A DNA stretch of 64,000 nt, from the NCBI GenBank assembly GCA_947600065.1, contig CANQFZ010000005.1:1-64000 (forward strand). Direction: 5' to 3'. The stretch's first letter is position 1, and every line of letters begins with the position of its first letter. The position numbers were made by a program, and so were the translations under genes. Shown here piece by piece: positions 14,891 to 25,337 of this stretch. The notes below the pieces were generated by a model, which saw nothing but the letters and a program-made list of their open reading frames with translations, was not told the origin of the DNA and made no database searches. Source of the stretch: an uncultured Clostridia bacterium (GTDB taxonomy: Bacteria; Bacillota; Clostridia; Oscillospirales; Ruminococcaceae).

Positions 14891-15610
14891 ATGAACGATC
14901 TCGGACTTGCTGTAGAAGCTACAAAACTCTTGACAAAAGCGGACGGCGCAAAGGTAATACGAAAAAAAGCGGCGGGGATAAAAATAACGGACGTTTTGCT
15001 CGGTGAAGTTGCCGCGAAAAAAATTGGAAAGCCCGCGGGGAGATATATAACGCTCGAGGGAGACCCTGCGCTCCCTCAGATGTCGCTGTTCACCGAGAAA
15101 GCCCTTAAAGAGCTTGTCTGCGGGAAAAAGTTCCTTGCGATAGGACTCGGAAATCCCGATATTACCCACGACAGCCTTGGAGCTTTTGCCGCGCGGAAAA
15201 TAATTCCCCAAAGCAAAACGCTCGGCGTTATAGAAACAGATGTTGAAGCTAGGACGGGAATTTCATCGGCAAGGCTCGTGCGCGGCGCGGTATGCGAGAT
15301 ACGCCCCGACTGCGTTATTGCAATAGACGCGCTGGCGTGCAGCGACCCGCTGAGGATAGGAAAGACAGTTCAGCTAAGCGACACGGGCTTTATTCTCGGC
15401 TCGGGCACGGGCAAAAACTGCGGGGAAATATCCGAGAGATACCTAAAGATACCCGTTGTCGCCGTCGGCGTTCCGACAATGACCGCGTATGACCGTATCG
15501 TTAAAAGCCGCAGAAAGAGCTTTCTGGTGACCTGCGCGGATATAGATATCGTTATAAGTCGGTGGGCAGAAGTAATTGCAAGCGCTGTGAATTGCCTTGG
15601 ACTGAATTGA
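14891..15610 (+). CDS. gpr: Spore protease GPR (SASP endopeptidase), short form
   Basis: 239 residues. Matches GPR, the protease that degrades small acid-soluble spore proteins at germination. AIGLGNPDITHDSLG near residue 84 and CVIAIDALAC near 142 contain the two Asp residues associated with catalysis in this family. GSGTGKNCGEIS and VGVPTMT near 175-200 are also typical. Bacillus GPR is about 370 residues; this copy lacks a long propeptide and an internal C-terminal segment, so it may be a lineage-specific short form. GGGAGGATAAAA precedes the ATG. Its presence implies a sporulating ancestry. Confidence 0.88.
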   Translation: MNDLGLAVEATKLLTKADGAKVIRKKAAGIKITDVLLGEVAAKKIGKPAGRYITLEGDPALPQMSLFTEKALKELVCGKKFLAIGLGNPDITHDSLGAFAARKIIPQSKTLGVIETDVEARTGISSARLVRGAVCEIRPDCVIAIDALACSDPLRIGKTVQLSDTGFILGSGTGKNCGEISERYLKIPVVAVGVPTMTAYDRIVKSRRKSFLVTCADIDIVISRWAEVIASAVNCLGLN

Positions 15611-15735
15611 CAAGCAGTAGGGATTTTCGCTTCGGGCAGGGCAATTTAGTGCTTAACAAGGGCAAAATTGTGCAAAGTGCATAAAAAAATAGCCAAAAAC
15701 GGCAAAAAATTCTCTAGAAAAATTTAACTTATCTC

Positions 15736-15764
15736 TTGAAAATAAAGGATAAATGTGTTAGAAT
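15736..15764 (+). promoter_or_regulatory. Promoter of the S10-spc-alpha block
   Basis: TTGAAA, 17-base spacer, TAGAAT with TG one base upstream of the -10 (extended -10). Transcription would begin near 15771, giving a ~280-base leader before rpsJ. The 125 bases between gpr and this promoter show nothing I can name. Confidence 0.85.
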
Positions 15765-15770
15765 ATTATT

Positions 15771-16052
15771 TGCGGCGCTGTATCGGGCGCTGACAAAAAG
15801 GCGATGAAACCGCAGATTGCACGCCTTGCGTGGGAACTGCGGCGGAGAAGTCCGAACGCGATTCGGGCGAAAAGCTGCTAGCCGTGTCAAAGACGGCGGG
15901 GAACGTTAAAGTGTCTGTTAATACGGATAACTAACCCCTCCCCCGAAAGAGGTCTTTGGACTGCAACTGTGGGTTGCAGAAAGAAACACACGGAAGAGTG
16001 GATTTTTCAAAATACGCTTTCGCCGACATTTATAGAGAAAGGTTGAAAAATC
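15771..16052 (+). promoter_or_regulatory. Structured 5' leader of the S10 operon
   Basis: Contains at least five hairpins: CCGCAG/CTGCGG (15810-15842) enclosing ACGC/GCGT; TCCGAA/TTCGGG (15851-15867); GCCGT/ACGGC (15881-15897); CCTC/GAGG (15947-15962); CTGCAAC/GTTGCAG (15961-15979). No ORF of note. Probably an autoregulatory ribosomal-protein leader; in gamma-proteobacteria L4 has this role, but the ligand here is unknown. Confidence 0.6.
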
Positions 16053-16361
16053 ATGGCATCTGAAAAAGTAAGAATCAAGGTAAAGGGTTATGAACACGGC
16101 GTTGTTGACGCTGCCGCTGCAAAGATCGTAGACGCGGCAAAGAGAAGCGGCGCGAGAGTTGCGGGCCCTATCCCGCTCCCCACGGACAAGCAGGTCATAA
16201 CCATTCTGAGAGCTGTACACAAGTATAAGGATTCGCGCGAGCAGTTCGAGCAGAGAACTCACAAGCGCCTTATAGACGTTATCCGTCCCTCTCAGAAAAC
16301 CATCGAAGCGCTCCAGAGCTTAGAGCTTCCCGCGGGCGTAGAGATATCAATGGACATTTAA
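16053..16361 (+). CDS. rpsJ: 30S ribosomal protein S10
   Basis: 102 residues, normal length. [55 protein letters not shown] and [13 protein letters not shown] are canonical S10. It is part of the 30S head and also acts in transcription antitermination with NusB in other bacteria. First gene of the S10 operon, behind the long structured leader; GAGAAAGG precedes the ATG. Confidence 0.98.
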   Translation: MASEKVRIKVKGYEHGVVDAAAAKIVDAAKRSGARVAGPIPLPTDKQVITILRAVHKYKDSREQFEQRTHKRLIDVIRPSQKTIEALQSLELPAGVEISMDI

Positions 16362-16540
16362 GATCGGAGCGAGAAGTTTTAAAAGGACTTCCGAGCTTTG
16401 ATTTTAAGTTATGTTGAAGAATAATGACCCAACGTTCTTCAACCGCTAACCGAGCGCTGTATTACTTAATAGTAATGACCGGGGCGCGAGGTCAAGTTGA
16501 ACAAAAGTTCAACCAATAACCGAAAAGGAGGATATGGCTG

Positions 16541-17173
16541 ATGAAAAAAGCTATCATCGGCAAGAAGATCGGCATGACGCAGATCTTCGACGAGGCAGGA
16601 AAGGTCGTTCCCGTTACCGTTATAGAAGCGGGTCCCTGCGTTGTAGTACAGAAAAAGACGACTGAAAATGACGGCTATGAGGCTGTTCAGCTTGGATTCG
16701 GCGACGTTTCCGCAAAGCATGTGAACAAGCCCGAGCAGGGTCATTTCAAGAAAAACGACATTTCGTTCAAGAAGACTCTCAAAGAGTTTCGCTTTGACGA
16801 CACGTCCGCTCTCAATACGGGCGACATCATCAAGGCGGACGTTTTCGCAGAGGGCGACGTTATCGACGTTGTGGGAACTTCAAAGGGCAAGGGCTTTACG
16901 GGCGCTATAAAGCGCCACAACCAGCACAGGCTCAAAGAGACCCACGGTTCGGGCCCTGTCGCAAGACAGGCGGGCTCTATGGGAGCTTGCTCTTCGCCTT
17001 CGAGAATCTTCAAGGGCAAAGGTATGGCAGGTCATATGGGAGCGGAGAGAGTTACCGTTCAGAACCTTGTGGTAGTTAAGGTCGACGCTGAAAACAACCT
17101 TATCGCCGTAAAGGGCGCGGTTCCCGGTCCCAAGGGCGGAGTTGTCGCAATATGCGACGCTGTTAAGGCTTAA
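16541..17173 (+). CDS. rplC: 50S ribosomal protein L3
   Basis: 210 residues. [47 protein letters not shown] and the [17 protein letters not shown] stretch are diagnostic. L3 nucleates 50S assembly and reaches toward the peptidyl-transferase centre. A strong GGAGG lies 10 bases before the ATG. The 179-base spacer from rpsJ is unusually long for this operon and contains only weak pairing. Confidence 0.98.
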   Translation: MKKAIIGKKIGMTQIFDEAGKVVPVTVIEAGPCVVVQKKTTENDGYEAVQLGFGDVSAKHVNKPEQGHFKKNDISFKKTLKEFRFDDTSALNTGDIIKADVFAEGDVIDVVGTSKGKGFTGAIKRHNQHRLKETHGSGPVARQAGSMGACSSPSRIFKGKGMAGHMGAERVTVQNLVVVKVDAENNLIAVKGAVPGPKGGVVAICDAVKA

Positions 17174-17192
17174 GGAAAAGGAGGACGATACT

Positions 17193-17816
17193 ATGTCAAA
17201 GATAAATGTAGTTGATATGGCGGGTAATGTCGTTTCCGAGCTTGAGCTTAACGACGCGGTTTTCGGCATAAAGCCGAATAAGTCCGCAATGCACGCTGTT
17301 GTTGTCAATTATCTTGCAAATCAGCGCCAGGGCACACAGTCCACGCTCACAAGAACAGAAGTAAGCGGCGGCGGAAAGAAGCCCTACAGACAAAAAGGAA
17401 CAGGTCACGCAAGACAGGGTTCGACGAGAGCTCCCCAGTGGAGACACGGCGGAATTGCACTCGGCCCGAAGCCCCGTTCTTACAGATACACGCTCAACAA
17501 AAAGCTCAGAAAGCTCGCTATGCTTTCGGCTCTTTCGAGCAAGACCGCAGAAAACGAAATGATCGTTGTCGACGAGATAAAGACAGATGAGTTTAAGACC
17601 AAGACAATGGTAAAAATGCTCGGCGCTATCGGCGCAGAGGGCAAGACGCTCATCGTTCTCGACAGCGTTGACAAAAAGGTCATAAAGTCTGCCGCGAACA
17701 TCGAAAAGGTTAAGACCGCGCAGGTGAATACCCTCAATGTTTACGACATTCTCAACTGCGACAGATTTGTAATTGCAAAGGGCGCGGTTGAAAAGCTCGA
17801 GGAGGTGTACGCATAA
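17193..17816 (+). CDS. rplD: 50S ribosomal protein L4
   Basis: 207 residues from the ATG giving [19 protein letters not shown]; an in-frame ATG 17 codons upstream lies inside rplC and is rejected because AAAGGAGG precedes the chosen start. [19 protein letters not shown] and [15 protein letters not shown] form the extended loop that lines the exit tunnel. In some bacteria L4 also represses its own operon. The stop overlaps the next start (TAATG). Confidence 0.97.
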   Translation: MSKINVVDMAGNVVSELELNDAVFGIKPNKSAMHAVVVNYLANQRQGTQSTLTRTEVSGGGKKPYRQKGTGHARQGSTRAPQWRHGGIALGPKPRSYRYTLNKKLRKLAMLSALSSKTAENEMIVVDEIKTDEFKTKTMVKMLGAIGAEGKTLIVLDSVDKKVIKSAANIEKVKTAQVNTLNVYDILNCDRFVIAKGAVEKLEEVYA

Positions 17817-18115
17817 TGGAAAAGACAGCACAGGATATCATTCTAAAGCCCATTATCACAGAGCACAGCATGGAATGCCTCAGAGAGGGCAAGTACACCT
17901 TTAAAGTAGCAAAGGACGCGAACAAGATCGAAATCGCAAACGCCGTTGAAAAACTCTTCAAAGGCGTAAAGGTAAAGAAAGTGAACACTATAAGCGTTCG
18001 CGGAAGAAAAAAGAGAATGGGCAGAAGCGAGGGATATACTTCCTCTTGGAAGAAGGCTATTGTTACTCTTGCAGAAGGCTCCAAGACCATCGAGTTCTTC
18101 GACGGAATGATTTAA
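17816..18115 (+). CDS. rplW: 50S ribosomal protein L23
   Basis: 99 residues. Opens with [16 protein letters not shown] and ends in [16 protein letters not shown], both typical. L23 sits at the tunnel exit and docks trigger factor and SRP. Start overlaps the rplD stop by one base, indicating translational coupling; GGAGGTG lies within the end of rplD. Confidence 0.97.
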   Translation: MEKTAQDIILKPIITEHSMECLREGKYTFKVAKDANKIEIANAVEKLFKGVKVKKVNTISVRGRKKRMGRSEGYTSSWKKAIVTLAEGSKTIEFFDGMI

Positions 18116-18132
18116 GTAAGGAGTGAAACGAA

Positions 18133-18966
<834 letters not shown>

Positions 18967-18982
18967 AAAATTAAAAACCCTA

Positions 18983-19064
18983 AAGTTGCTGTTAATAAGA
19001 ACGGTGTTTTGGCAAATGCCTTGTAAAAACAATTTTCGCCGTTCATTAACTTGCAGCTTAACTT
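18983..19064 (+). promoter_or_regulatory. Long imperfect stem between rplB and rpsS
   Basis: AAGTTGCTG-TTAAT-ACGG on the left is largely complementary to CCGTTC-ATTAA-CAGC-TTAACTT on the right, forming an interrupted stem that fills the 116-base spacer just before the rpsS ribosome-binding site. Confidence 0.5.
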
Positions 19065-19082
19065 GAAAGGAAAAATCATACA

Positions 19083-19364
19083 ATGGGAAGAAGCATTAAA
19101 AAAGGCCCTTATGTGCAGGAAGCTCTCATGAAGAGAGTTATTGCAATGAACGAGAGGGGAGAAAAGAAGGTTCTCAAGACATGGAGCCGTTCTTCTACAA
19201 TATTCCCCGATTTTGTAGGGCACACATTTGCCGTTCATGACGGCAGAAAGCATGTTCCGGTATATGTTACCGAAGATATGGTAGGACACAAGCTCGGCGA
19301 ATTTGCACCGACAAGGACCTTTAAGGGTCACTCGGGAAGCAAAACCTCGGCGAAGGCTAAGTAA
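19083..19364 (+). CDS. rpsS: 30S ribosomal protein S19
   Basis: 93 residues. [49 protein letters not shown] and [13 protein letters not shown] are canonical. S19 lies in the 30S head near S13 and contacts the A-site finger. Preceded by GAAAGG and by the long stem described separately. Confidence 0.98.
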   Translation: MGRSIKKGPYVQEALMKRVIAMNERGEKKVLKTWSRSSTIFPDFVGHTFAVHDGRKHVPVYVTEDMVGHKLGEFAPTRTFKGHSGSKTSAKAK

Positions 19365-19375
19365 GGAGGGGAATT

Positions 19376-19711
19376 ATGGAAGCTAAAGCAGAACTCAGGC
19401 AGGTCCGCATTTCCCCGCGCAAGGTCGGAATTGTTCTTGATCTTATAAGGAACAAACCCGTAGAAGTAGCAATGGCTATTCTCAATAATACGCCGAAGTC
19501 CGCCTGCGAGCCTCTTGCAAAGCTCTTGAAGAGCGCGGTTGCAAACGCGGAGAACAATCACAATATGGATACATCAAGACTTGTAGTATCCAAGGCGTAT
19601 GTAGGTCCGGGCGTTACACTGAAGCGTATCCGCCCCAAGGATCACGGCAGAGCGCACAGGATTTTAAAGAGAACGTCCAACATAACGCTTGTCGTTACGG
19701 AAGCTGAATAA
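19376..19711 (+). CDS. rplV: 50S ribosomal protein L22
   Basis: 111 residues. [20 protein letters not shown] and the beta-hairpin region [23 protein letters not shown], which lines the exit tunnel and is a macrolide-resistance site in other species, are intact. AAGGAGGGG precedes the ATG; 11 bases from rpsS. Confidence 0.98.
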   Translation: MEAKAELRQVRISPRKVGIVLDLIRNKPVEVAMAILNNTPKSACEPLAKLLKSAVANAENNHNMDTSRLVVSKAYVGPGVTLKRIRPKDHGRAHRILKRTSNITLVVTEAE

Positions 19712-19725
19712 GGAGGAGAATTACA

Positions 19726-20547
19726 ATGGGACAGAAGGTTAATCCCCACGGACTTCGCGTGGGAGTAATCAAGGATTGGGATTCTCGTTGGTTCGCAGGA
19801 AAGTCCTCATTCGGCGACACGCTTGTCGAGGACTATAAGATCCGCGATTATCTTATGAACAAGAGAATGTTCAATAAGGCGACGGGAGAAAAGACCACAC
19901 AGCTCCTTTCGAGAGCGGTTGGTATCTCCAATATTGAGATCGAGCGCAAGAGCGCAGATAAAGTTAAAATTTATATCAATACCGACAAGGTCGGAATGTT
20001 GATAGGTCCTAAGGGAGCAGAGATCGAAAAGCTTCGCGCGGAGATCTCAAAGCTTCTCGGAGGAAAGTCGGTTGATATCGACGTAATCGAAATCAAGTCT
20101 CCCGACACCAATGCACAGCTCGTTGCCGAGAGTATTGCACAGCAGCTTGAAGGACGTGTTTCCTTCCGCAGAGCTATGAAGCAGGCAATCGGCAGAACGA
20201 TGAAGAGCGGCGCAAAGGGCATAAAGACAATGGTAAGCGGCCGTCTCGGCGGCGCGGAGATCGCTCGCTCGGAGATGTATAAAGAGGGCACTATTCCCCT
20301 TCAGACATTGAGAGCGGACATCGACTACGGCGTTGCAAGAGCAAACACGACCTACGGCGTTATAGGCGTTAAGGTATGGATCTACAACGGCGAAGTCCTC
20401 AAGGGCGAGATCCCCGCAAAGAGAACAGAGCGTACAGAGCGCACCGACCGCCGCAGAAACGACAGAAATGACAGAAACGGCAGAAACGGCGATCGTCGTC
20501 CGCGCAGGCCCAGAACAGATGCTAAAAAAGAAGGAGGTAACGAATAA
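19726..20547 (+). CDS. rpsC: 30S ribosomal protein S3 with charged C-terminal tail
   Basis: 273 residues, longer than the usual ~210-230. [22 protein letters not shown]-domain [11 protein letters not shown] near residue 92 and the C-terminal domain [33 protein letters not shown] are canonical. Residues ~225-273 are an Arg/Asp/Asn-rich low-complexity tail, probably disordered and RNA-contacting. S3 forms part of the mRNA entry channel. GGAGGAG before the ATG; the stop overlaps rplP by one base. Confidence 0.98.
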   Translation: MGQKVNPHGLRVGVIKDWDSRWFAGKSSFGDTLVEDYKIRDYLMNKRMFNKATGEKTTQLLSRAVGISNIEIERKSADKVKIYINTDKVGMLIGPKGAEIEKLRAEISKLLGGKSVDIDVIEIKSPDTNAQLVAESIAQQLEGRVSFRRAMKQAIGRTMKSGAKGIKTMVSGRLGGAEIARSEMYKEGTIPLQTLRADIDYGVARANTTYGVIGVKVWIYNGEVLKGEIPAKRTERTERTDRRRNDRNDRNGRNGDRRPRRPRTDAKKEGGNE

Positions 20548-20969
20548 TGCTGCTTCCTAAGAGAGTTAAGTACAGAAGAGTACAGAGAGGTCGCCGCAAA
20601 GGTATCGCTACAAGAGGCAACACCGTTTCAAACGGCGAGTATGGACTTCAGGCGCTCGAAGCCGCTTGGATAAAGTCAAACCAGATAGAGGCTGCTCGTA
20701 TTGCGATGACGCGTTATATAAAGCGTGGCGGTCAGGTTTGGATAAAGATATTCCCCGACAAGCCCGTATCTACAAAGCCTCTCGGAACCCGTATGGGTTC
20801 GGGAAAAGGTTCTCCCGAATATTGGGTGTCCGTAGTAAAGCCCGGAAGAGTTATGTTTGAAATCGCGGGCGTTTCAGAGGACGTTGCTAGAGAAGCTATG
20901 CGCCTTGCGGCACATAAGCTCCCGATAAAGTGCAAATTTGTCAAGAAGGAAGACGGAGGTGAGCTTTAA
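20547..20969 (+). CDS. rplP: 50S ribosomal protein L16
   Basis: 140 residues. [19 protein letters not shown], the [24 protein letters not shown] stretch and [22 protein letters not shown] are diagnostic. L16 helps position A-site tRNA in the 50S. AGGAGG lies in the end of rpsC; start and stop both overlap the neighbours by one base. Confidence 0.98.
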   Translation: MLLPKRVKYRRVQRGRRKGIATRGNTVSNGEYGLQALEAAWIKSNQIEAARIAMTRYIKRGGQVWIKIFPDKPVSTKPLGTRMGSGKGSPEYWVSVVKPGRVMFEIAGVSEDVAREAMRLAAHKLPIKCKFVKKEDGGEL

Positions 20970-21169
20970 TGAAGGCATCCGAAATCAAATATCTCACGGA
21001 AAAAGAGCTGGAAACAAAGCTCTCCGAGCTTAAAGCAGAGCTGTTCAATCTTCGTTTTCAGCTTGCTGTAAACCAGCTCGACAATCCTACAAGAATAAAG
21101 GCTGTAAAGAAAGACATCGCGCGCATAAAGACAGTTCAGCGCGAAAGACAGCTTTCTGCTGAAAATTGA
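20969..21169 (+). CDS. rpmC: 50S ribosomal protein L29
   Basis: 66 residues, two-helix protein. [38 protein letters not shown] and [10 protein letters not shown] are typical of L29, which sits beside L23 at the tunnel exit. ATG overlaps the rplP stop; GGAGGTG provides the ribosome-binding site within rplP. Confidence 0.97.
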   Translation: MKASEIKYLTEKELETKLSELKAELFNLRFQLAVNQLDNPTRIKAVKKDIARIKTVQRERQLSAEN

Positions 21170-21192
21170 GGAAGGAGGACAAGAACTAAAGT

Positions 21193-21447
21193 ATGGAAAG
21201 AAATCTGAGAAAGACCAGAGTCGGCAAAGTAGTAAGCGACAAAATGGATAAGACCATAGTGGTTGCAATCGAGGATAATGTTCGGCATCCTCTTTACAAG
21301 AAGATCGTAAAGCGTACAATAAAGCTCAAAGCACACGACGAGCAGAACACCTGCAAAGTGGGCGACAGAGTTGAGATCATGGAAACACGCCCCCTGTCAA
21401 AGGACAAGAGATGGCGTCTTGTAAACGTGATAGAGCGCGCTAAGTAA
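21193..21447 (+). CDS. rpsQ: 30S ribosomal protein S17
   Basis: 84 residues. [39 protein letters not shown] and [27 protein letters not shown] OB fold are canonical. S17 is a primary 16S-binding protein. GAAGGAGGAC precedes the ATG by ~13 bases. Confidence 0.97.
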   Translation: MERNLRKTRVGKVVSDKMDKTIVVAIEDNVRHPLYKKIVKRTIKLKAHDEQNTCKVGDRVEIMETRPLSKDKRWRLVNVIERAK

Positions 21448-21481
21448 TCGGTTTTAAATCTACGAAAGGAGTAGCAGAAGA

Positions 21482-21850
21482 ATGATACAGATGCAGACAT
21501 TGCTCAAGGTCGCTGACAATACCGGCGCCAAAGAGCTTATGTGTATCAGAGTTCTTGGCGGAACAAGAAGAAGATACGCAAATATCGGCGACGTTATCGT
21601 AGCGTCCGTTAAAAAAGCTACACCCGGCGGCGTTGTAAAAAAAGGCGACGTAGTTAAAGCCGTTGTAGTGCGTTCTGCAAAGGGACTTCGCCGCGATGAC
21701 GGCACATATATCCGCTTCGACGAAAACGCTGCGGTTATCATTAAGGAGGACAAAAATCCGAGGGGAACCCGTATTTTCGGTCCGGTAGCGAGAGAGCTCA
21801 GAGATAAGGATTATATGAAGATCCTGTCGCTTGCTCCCGAAGTTCTGTAA
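21482..21850 (+). CDS. rplN: 50S ribosomal protein L14
   Basis: 122 residues, normal length. [67 protein letters not shown] are diagnostic. L14 is at the subunit interface and binds the silencing factor RsfS. GAAAGGAG precedes the ATG. Confidence 0.98.
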   Translation: MIQMQTLLKVADNTGAKELMCIRVLGGTRRRYANIGDVIVASVKKATPGGVVKKGDVVKAVVVRSAKGLRRDDGTYIRFDENAAVIIKEDKNPRGTRIFGPVARELRDKDYMKILSLAPEVL

Positions 21851-21864
21851 TGGAGGTGTCGCAG

Positions 21865-22194
21865 ATGAATATAAAGGTTGGCGACAACGTAAAGCTCATG
21901 ACGGGCGACAAGCCCTCCAAGGGCGGCGACAGAGGAAAGACCGGAAAGGTCCTCACCGTCTCCCCCAAGGAAGGTAAAGTCATCGTCGAGGGCATAAATA
22001 TGGTCACAAAGCACGTAAAGCCCAGACAGCAGGGCCAGCTCGGCGGAAGAGTTCAGGCTGAAAGCCCGATCTACGCATGCAAGGTAATGCTCGTTTGCCC
22101 GAAGTGCAACAAGACCACAAGAGTAGGTCACAAGATAGAGGACGGCAAGAAGATCAGAGTTTGCAAGCACTGCGGAGCAGAGCTGAAGTATTGA
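21865..22194 (+). CDS. rplX: 50S ribosomal protein L24 with zinc-ribbon tail
   Basis: 109 residues from the ATG giving MNIKVGDNVKLMTGDK. An in-frame ATG at 21850 overlapping the rplN stop is less likely because GGAGGTG lies between the two. N-terminal KOW motif (GDRGKTGKVLTV). Near the C-terminus two CPKC/CKHC-type pairs form a zinc ribbon, as in many clostridial L24 proteins. L24 starts 50S assembly. Confidence 0.96.
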   Translation: MNIKVGDNVKLMTGDKPSKGGDRGKTGKVLTVSPKEGKVIVEGINMVTKHVKPRQQGQLGGRVQAESPIYACKVMLVCPKCNKTTRVGHKIEDGKKIRVCKHCGAELKY

Positions 22195-22206
22195 TCGCCG
22201 TAAGGT

Positions 22207-22226
22207 TGAGGACATAAGTGTCCTCC
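22207..22226 (+). promoter_or_regulatory. Hairpin between rplX and rplE
   Basis: GAGGACA-TAAG-TGTCCTC, a perfect 7-bp stem, lies 12 bases after the rplX stop in a 109-base spacer. No T-tract follows, so it is more likely an mRNA-stability or processing structure than a terminator. Confidence 0.5.
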
Positions 22227-22303
22227 AATGATTGGTCGGGTATAAGGAGCGCATATTTTTATATACCGCGCTAAAACCCGGCTGTCAGATAGGAGAAAAT
22301 ATA

Positions 22304-22843
22304 ATGGCAAGAATGAAGGATTATTACAGGGAAACCGTTGCTCCCGCATTGTTCAAGAAGTTCGGCTATAAGTCTGTTATGCAGACGCCGAAGCTCGACA
22401 AGATCGTCGTAAACGTTGCATGCGGCGAAGCAAAGGAAAACGCAAAGATCATCGACAACGTTATGGCTGAGCTCAGCGCAATCACAGGTCAGAAGCCCGT
22501 TGCGTGCCGTTCGAGAAAGTCCGTCGCAAACTTTAAACTTCGCGAAGGACAGATAATCGGCGTTAAGGTTACGCTCAGAGGCGACATAATGTACGAGTTT
22601 CTCGACAGACTTTTTAACGTCGCTCTCCCGCGTGTACGCGACTTTAGAGGAATTAACGCAAACTCGTTCGACGGCCGCGGAAATTACTCCTTTGGTCTTA
22701 AAGAGCAGCTTATTTTCCCTGAGATCGAATACGATAAGATCGACGCTGTACGCGGAATGGACATAAACTTTGTCACTACCGCGAAAACAGATGAAGAAGC
22801 AAGAGAGCTGCTTAAGCTTATGGGCGCTCCCTTTGAGAAGTAA
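22304..22843 (+). CDS. rplE: 50S ribosomal protein L5
   Basis: 179 residues from the ATG giving [20 protein letters not shown]; an upstream in-frame ATG at 22232 is rejected because AGGAG sits just before this one. [34 protein letters not shown] and [25 protein letters not shown] motifs are canonical. L5 binds 5S rRNA and bridges to the 30S head. Confidence 0.98.
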   Translation: MARMKDYYRETVAPALFKKFGYKSVMQTPKLDKIVVNVACGEAKENAKIIDNVMAELSAITGQKPVACRSRKSVANFKLREGQIIGVKVTLRGDIMYEFLDRLFNVALPRVRDFRGINANSFDGRGNYSFGLKEQLIFPEIEYDKIDAVRGMDINFVTTAKTDEEARELLKLMGAPFEK

Positions 22844-22863
22844 AGACGGAGGAAAACGGATCT

Positions 22864-23049
22864 ATGGCTAAAACTTCTTTAAAAGAAAAGCAGAAGAGAG
22901 CTCCGAAGTTCAGCACAAGAGCTTATAACCGCTGCAAGATCTGCGGCAGACCTCACGCTTATATGCGTAAGTTCGGCATTTGCAGAATTTGCTTCAGAGA
23001 GCTTGCTTACAAAGGACAGATCCCCGGCGTAAAGAAAGCAAGCTGGTAA
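22864..23049 (+). CDS. rpsN: 30S ribosomal protein S14, zinc-binding type
   Basis: 61 residues, the short Cys-containing (type Z) form. [24 protein letters not shown] carries the CxxC...CxxC zinc site; ends [23 protein letters not shown] precedes the ATG. No zinc-independent paralogue is visible in this window. Confidence 0.97.
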   Translation: MAKTSLKEKQKRAPKFSTRAYNRCKICGRPHAYMRKFGICRICFRELAYKGQIPGVKKASW

Positions 23050-23133
23050 TTTAAATAAGACAGCTTCTGCAAGATCCCTCGCCGAATGGGTTTTCGGAAA
23101 GTTCGGCTGTTTATTGGAAAATATGTGAGTACG

Positions 23134-23170
23134 ACGAAGTGCGAAACGAAAGGTTTCGGGTTGACTTCGT
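23134..23170 (+). promoter_or_regulatory. Hairpin upstream of rpsH, candidate S8 control site
   Basis: Lower stem ACGAAGT/ACTTCGT, an asymmetric internal loop and upper stem CGAAAC-GAAAG-GTTTCG lie 18 bases before the rpsH ribosome-binding site, in a 149-base spacer. Shape and position would suit an S8 autoregulatory site; this is inference. Confidence 0.5.
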
Positions 23171-23198
23171 AACGGCTCTCGTTTACGGAGGTAAATGA

Positions 23199-23597
23199 AT
23201 GCAGATTACAGATACTATCGCGGATATGCTCACCAGAATACGCAATGCAAATTCCGCAAAGCACCCTACTGTTGACGTTCCCGCTTCCAACCTCAAAAAG
23301 CAGATCGCTCAGATTTTGCTTGACGAAGGCTATATAAAAGGATTTAAGGTAATTGATGACAACAAGCAGGGCGTTATAAAAATAACACTCAAGTACACGG
23401 ACAGCAAGTCCGGCGTTATAACCGGTCTTCGCCGCGTATCAAAGCCCGGTCTCAGAATTTATTCAAACTGCAAGGATATGCCCAAGGTCATGAGAGGTCT
23501 CGGTATTGCCATCATCTCTACTTCAAAGGGCATTATGACCGACAAGAAAGCAAGAGAGCTCAATGTCGGCGGCGAAGTCCTCGCATTTGTATGGTAA
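23199..23597 (+). CDS. rpsH: 30S ribosomal protein S8
   Basis: 132 residues. [52 protein letters not shown] and the C-terminal [19 protein letters not shown] are canonical. S8 organises the 16S central domain and in E. coli regulates the spc operon. GGAGG precedes the ATG. Confidence 0.98.
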   Translation: MQITDTIADMLTRIRNANSAKHPTVDVPASNLKKQIAQILLDEGYIKGFKVIDDNKQGVIKITLKYTDSKSGVITGLRRVSKPGLRIYSNCKDMPKVMRGLGIAIISTSKGIMTDKKARELNVGGEVLAFVW

Positions 23598-23613
23598 GGG
23601 GAGGAATAGTGAT

Positions 23614-24159
23614 ATGTCAAGAATAGGAAGAATGCCTGTTGCTGTTCCCGCGGGAGTCGATGTAAAGATCGAAGGACCCGTTGTTACCGTAAAGGGACCC
23701 AAGGGCACAATTACAAAAGAATTCAATCATATTATGAAGATAACTCACGAGGGAGCCGAGATAATCGTTGAGCGTCCCGACGATGAGAACCTTTCAAAAT
23801 CTCTTCACGGTCTTACAAGAACGCTTATCCACAACATGGTAATAGGCGTTACGGAAGGCTTTAAGAAAGAGCTTGAAATAAACGGCGTAGGTTTCCGCTG
23901 TGAAAAGCAGGGCGCAAACGTCGTAATGAACCTCGGCTATTCTCACAAGGTCATCGTTTCCGATACCGAAGACTGCAAGCTCGAAGTTCCCTCCCCCAAC
24001 AAGATAATCGTTACGGGAATTGACAAGCAGAAGGTCGGACAGTGCGCGGCTGAGATACGCTCGAAGCGTCCTCCCGAGCCTTATAAGGGCAAGGGCATAA
24101 AGTATGCGGAAGAGCATATTCGCCGCAAGGAAGGCAAAGCCGGCAAGGGCAAGAAGTAA
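23614..24159 (+). CDS. rplF: 50S ribosomal protein L6
   Basis: 181 residues from the ATG giving [21 protein letters not shown]; an earlier in-frame ATG inside rpsH is rejected because GGGGAGGAATAG precedes this one. [32 protein letters not shown] and [16 protein letters not shown] are diagnostic. L6 lies near the sarcin-ricin loop. Confidence 0.98.
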   Translation: MSRIGRMPVAVPAGVDVKIEGPVVTVKGPKGTITKEFNHIMKITHEGAEIIVERPDDENLSKSLHGLTRTLIHNMVIGVTEGFKKELEINGVGFRCEKQGANVVMNLGYSHKVIVSDTEDCKLEVPSPNKIIVTGIDKQKVGQCAAEIRSKRPPEPYKGKGIKYAEEHIRRKEGKAGKGKK

Positions 24160-24179
24160 TTGAAAGGACAGTATCAATA

Positions 24180-24539
24180 ATGGTTAAGATAATTGATAAA
24201 AACAAAAGCAGAATGCGCCGCCATAAGCGCGTTCGCGGAAAGATCAGCGGCACACCCGAGTGCCCCAGACTTTGTGTTTTCCGTTCTTCAATGCACATTT
24301 ACGCGCAGATAATTGACGATGTAAACGGAAAGACCCTTGCAGCGGCAAGCTCGACCGAAAAGGATTTCGGTATGTACGGCGGAAACTGCGAGGCGGCAAA
24401 GAAAGTCGGACAGATGGTAGCCGAAAAGGCTAAAAAAGCAGGAATAACCGACGTCGTTTTTGACAGAGGCGGTTATGTATATCACGGCAGAGTAGCGGCT
24501 CTTGCGGACGGCGCAAGAGAGGGCGGACTCAATTTCTGA
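24180..24539 (+). CDS. rplR: 50S ribosomal protein L18
   Basis: 119 residues. [37 protein letters not shown] and [20 protein letters not shown] are typical. L18 binds 5S rRNA with L5 and mediates its docking in the central protuberance. GAAAGGA lies before the ATG. Confidence 0.98.
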   Translation: MVKIIDKNKSRMRRHKRVRGKISGTPECPRLCVFRSSMHIYAQIIDDVNGKTLAAASSTEKDFGMYGGNCEAAKKVGQMVAEKAKKAGITDVVFDRGGYVYHGRVAALADGAREGGLNF

Positions 24540-24557
24540 TAAGGAGGGAACAAGACT

Positions 24558-25058
24558 TTGGCTAAAATCGAACATGAACAGCAGACAGAAGAACTTGCTG
24601 AAAAGGTTGTCGCAATAAACCGCGTATCAAAGACCGTTAAGGGCGGAAGAATTATGAAATTCTCGGCGCTTGTCGTAGTCGGCGACGGAAAAGGCACGGT
24701 GGGATTCGGAATGGGAAAGTCCAACGAAGTTCCCGACGCTATCCGCAAGGGCATTGAGGACGCAAAGAAAAATCTCCACAAGATAGCGCTTAAAGGTACG
24801 ACAATTCCCCATGAGATAACAGGTAAATTCGGCGCAGGCGCAGTTCTTATGCGTCCCGCTCCCGAAGGTACGGGCGTTATCGCGGGCGGCCCCGTTCGTG
24901 CGGTAATTGAAATGGCAGGAATAAAGAACATTCGTACAAAGTCCCTGCGTTCAAACAATCCCTGCAACGTTGTAAGAGCTACAATGGCAGGTCTTACGGC
25001 ACTTAGAACAGCAGAAGAAGTTGCGGCTCTCAGAGGCAAGACCGTAAAGGAAATCTGA
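24558..25058 (+). CDS. rpsE: 30S ribosomal protein S5
   Basis: 166 residues from a TTG start; GGAGGGAACAAGACT sits directly upstream and no ATG occurs in frame before the conserved region. [40 protein letters not shown] and [23 protein letters not shown] motifs are canonical. S5 is important for decoding accuracy and mRNA unwinding. Confidence 0.98.
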   Translation: MAKIEHEQQTEELAEKVVAINRVSKTVKGGRIMKFSALVVVGDGKGTVGFGMGKSNEVPDAIRKGIEDAKKNLHKIALKGTTIPHEITGKFGAGAVLMRPAPEGTGVIAGGPVRAVIEMAGIKNIRTKSLRSNNPCNVVRATMAGLTALRTAEEVAALRGKTVKEI

Positions 25059-25084
25059 TTAAAAGAGCATAGGAGGAAATTAGA

Positions 25085-25264
25085 ATGGCAAATTTAAAAA
25101 TTACTCTTGTACGCTCTTTAAACAGCTGCAAGAAAGACCAGATCGCCACGGCAAATTCTCTCGGACTTAACAAGACGAATTCCGTGACTATCCAGCCTGA
25201 CAACGAGGCTACAAAGGGAAAGATCAGAAAGATCGCACACCTTGTAAAGGTCGAAGAAGCATAA
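25085..25264 (+). CDS. rpmD: 50S ribosomal protein L30
   Basis: 59 residues, opening [20 protein letters not shown] and continuing [20 protein letters not shown] with [11 protein letters not shown] at the end, matching L30. Its place between rpsE and rplO is the canonical one. AGGAGG precedes the ATG. Confidence 0.96.
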   Translation: MANLKITLVRSLNSCKKDQIATANSLGLNKTNSVTIQPDNEATKGKIRKIAHLVKVEEA

Positions 25265-25337
25265 TAAACAAATACAGACGGCGGACGGTGAGAATTATTT
25301 CAGCGCCTGCCGACCAAAGAAATGGGGTGCAATAACT

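Noticed and set aside
21850..21864. Upstream ATG for rplX
   Set aside because: GGAGGTG lies between it and the next ATG, which gives the standard L24 N-terminus.
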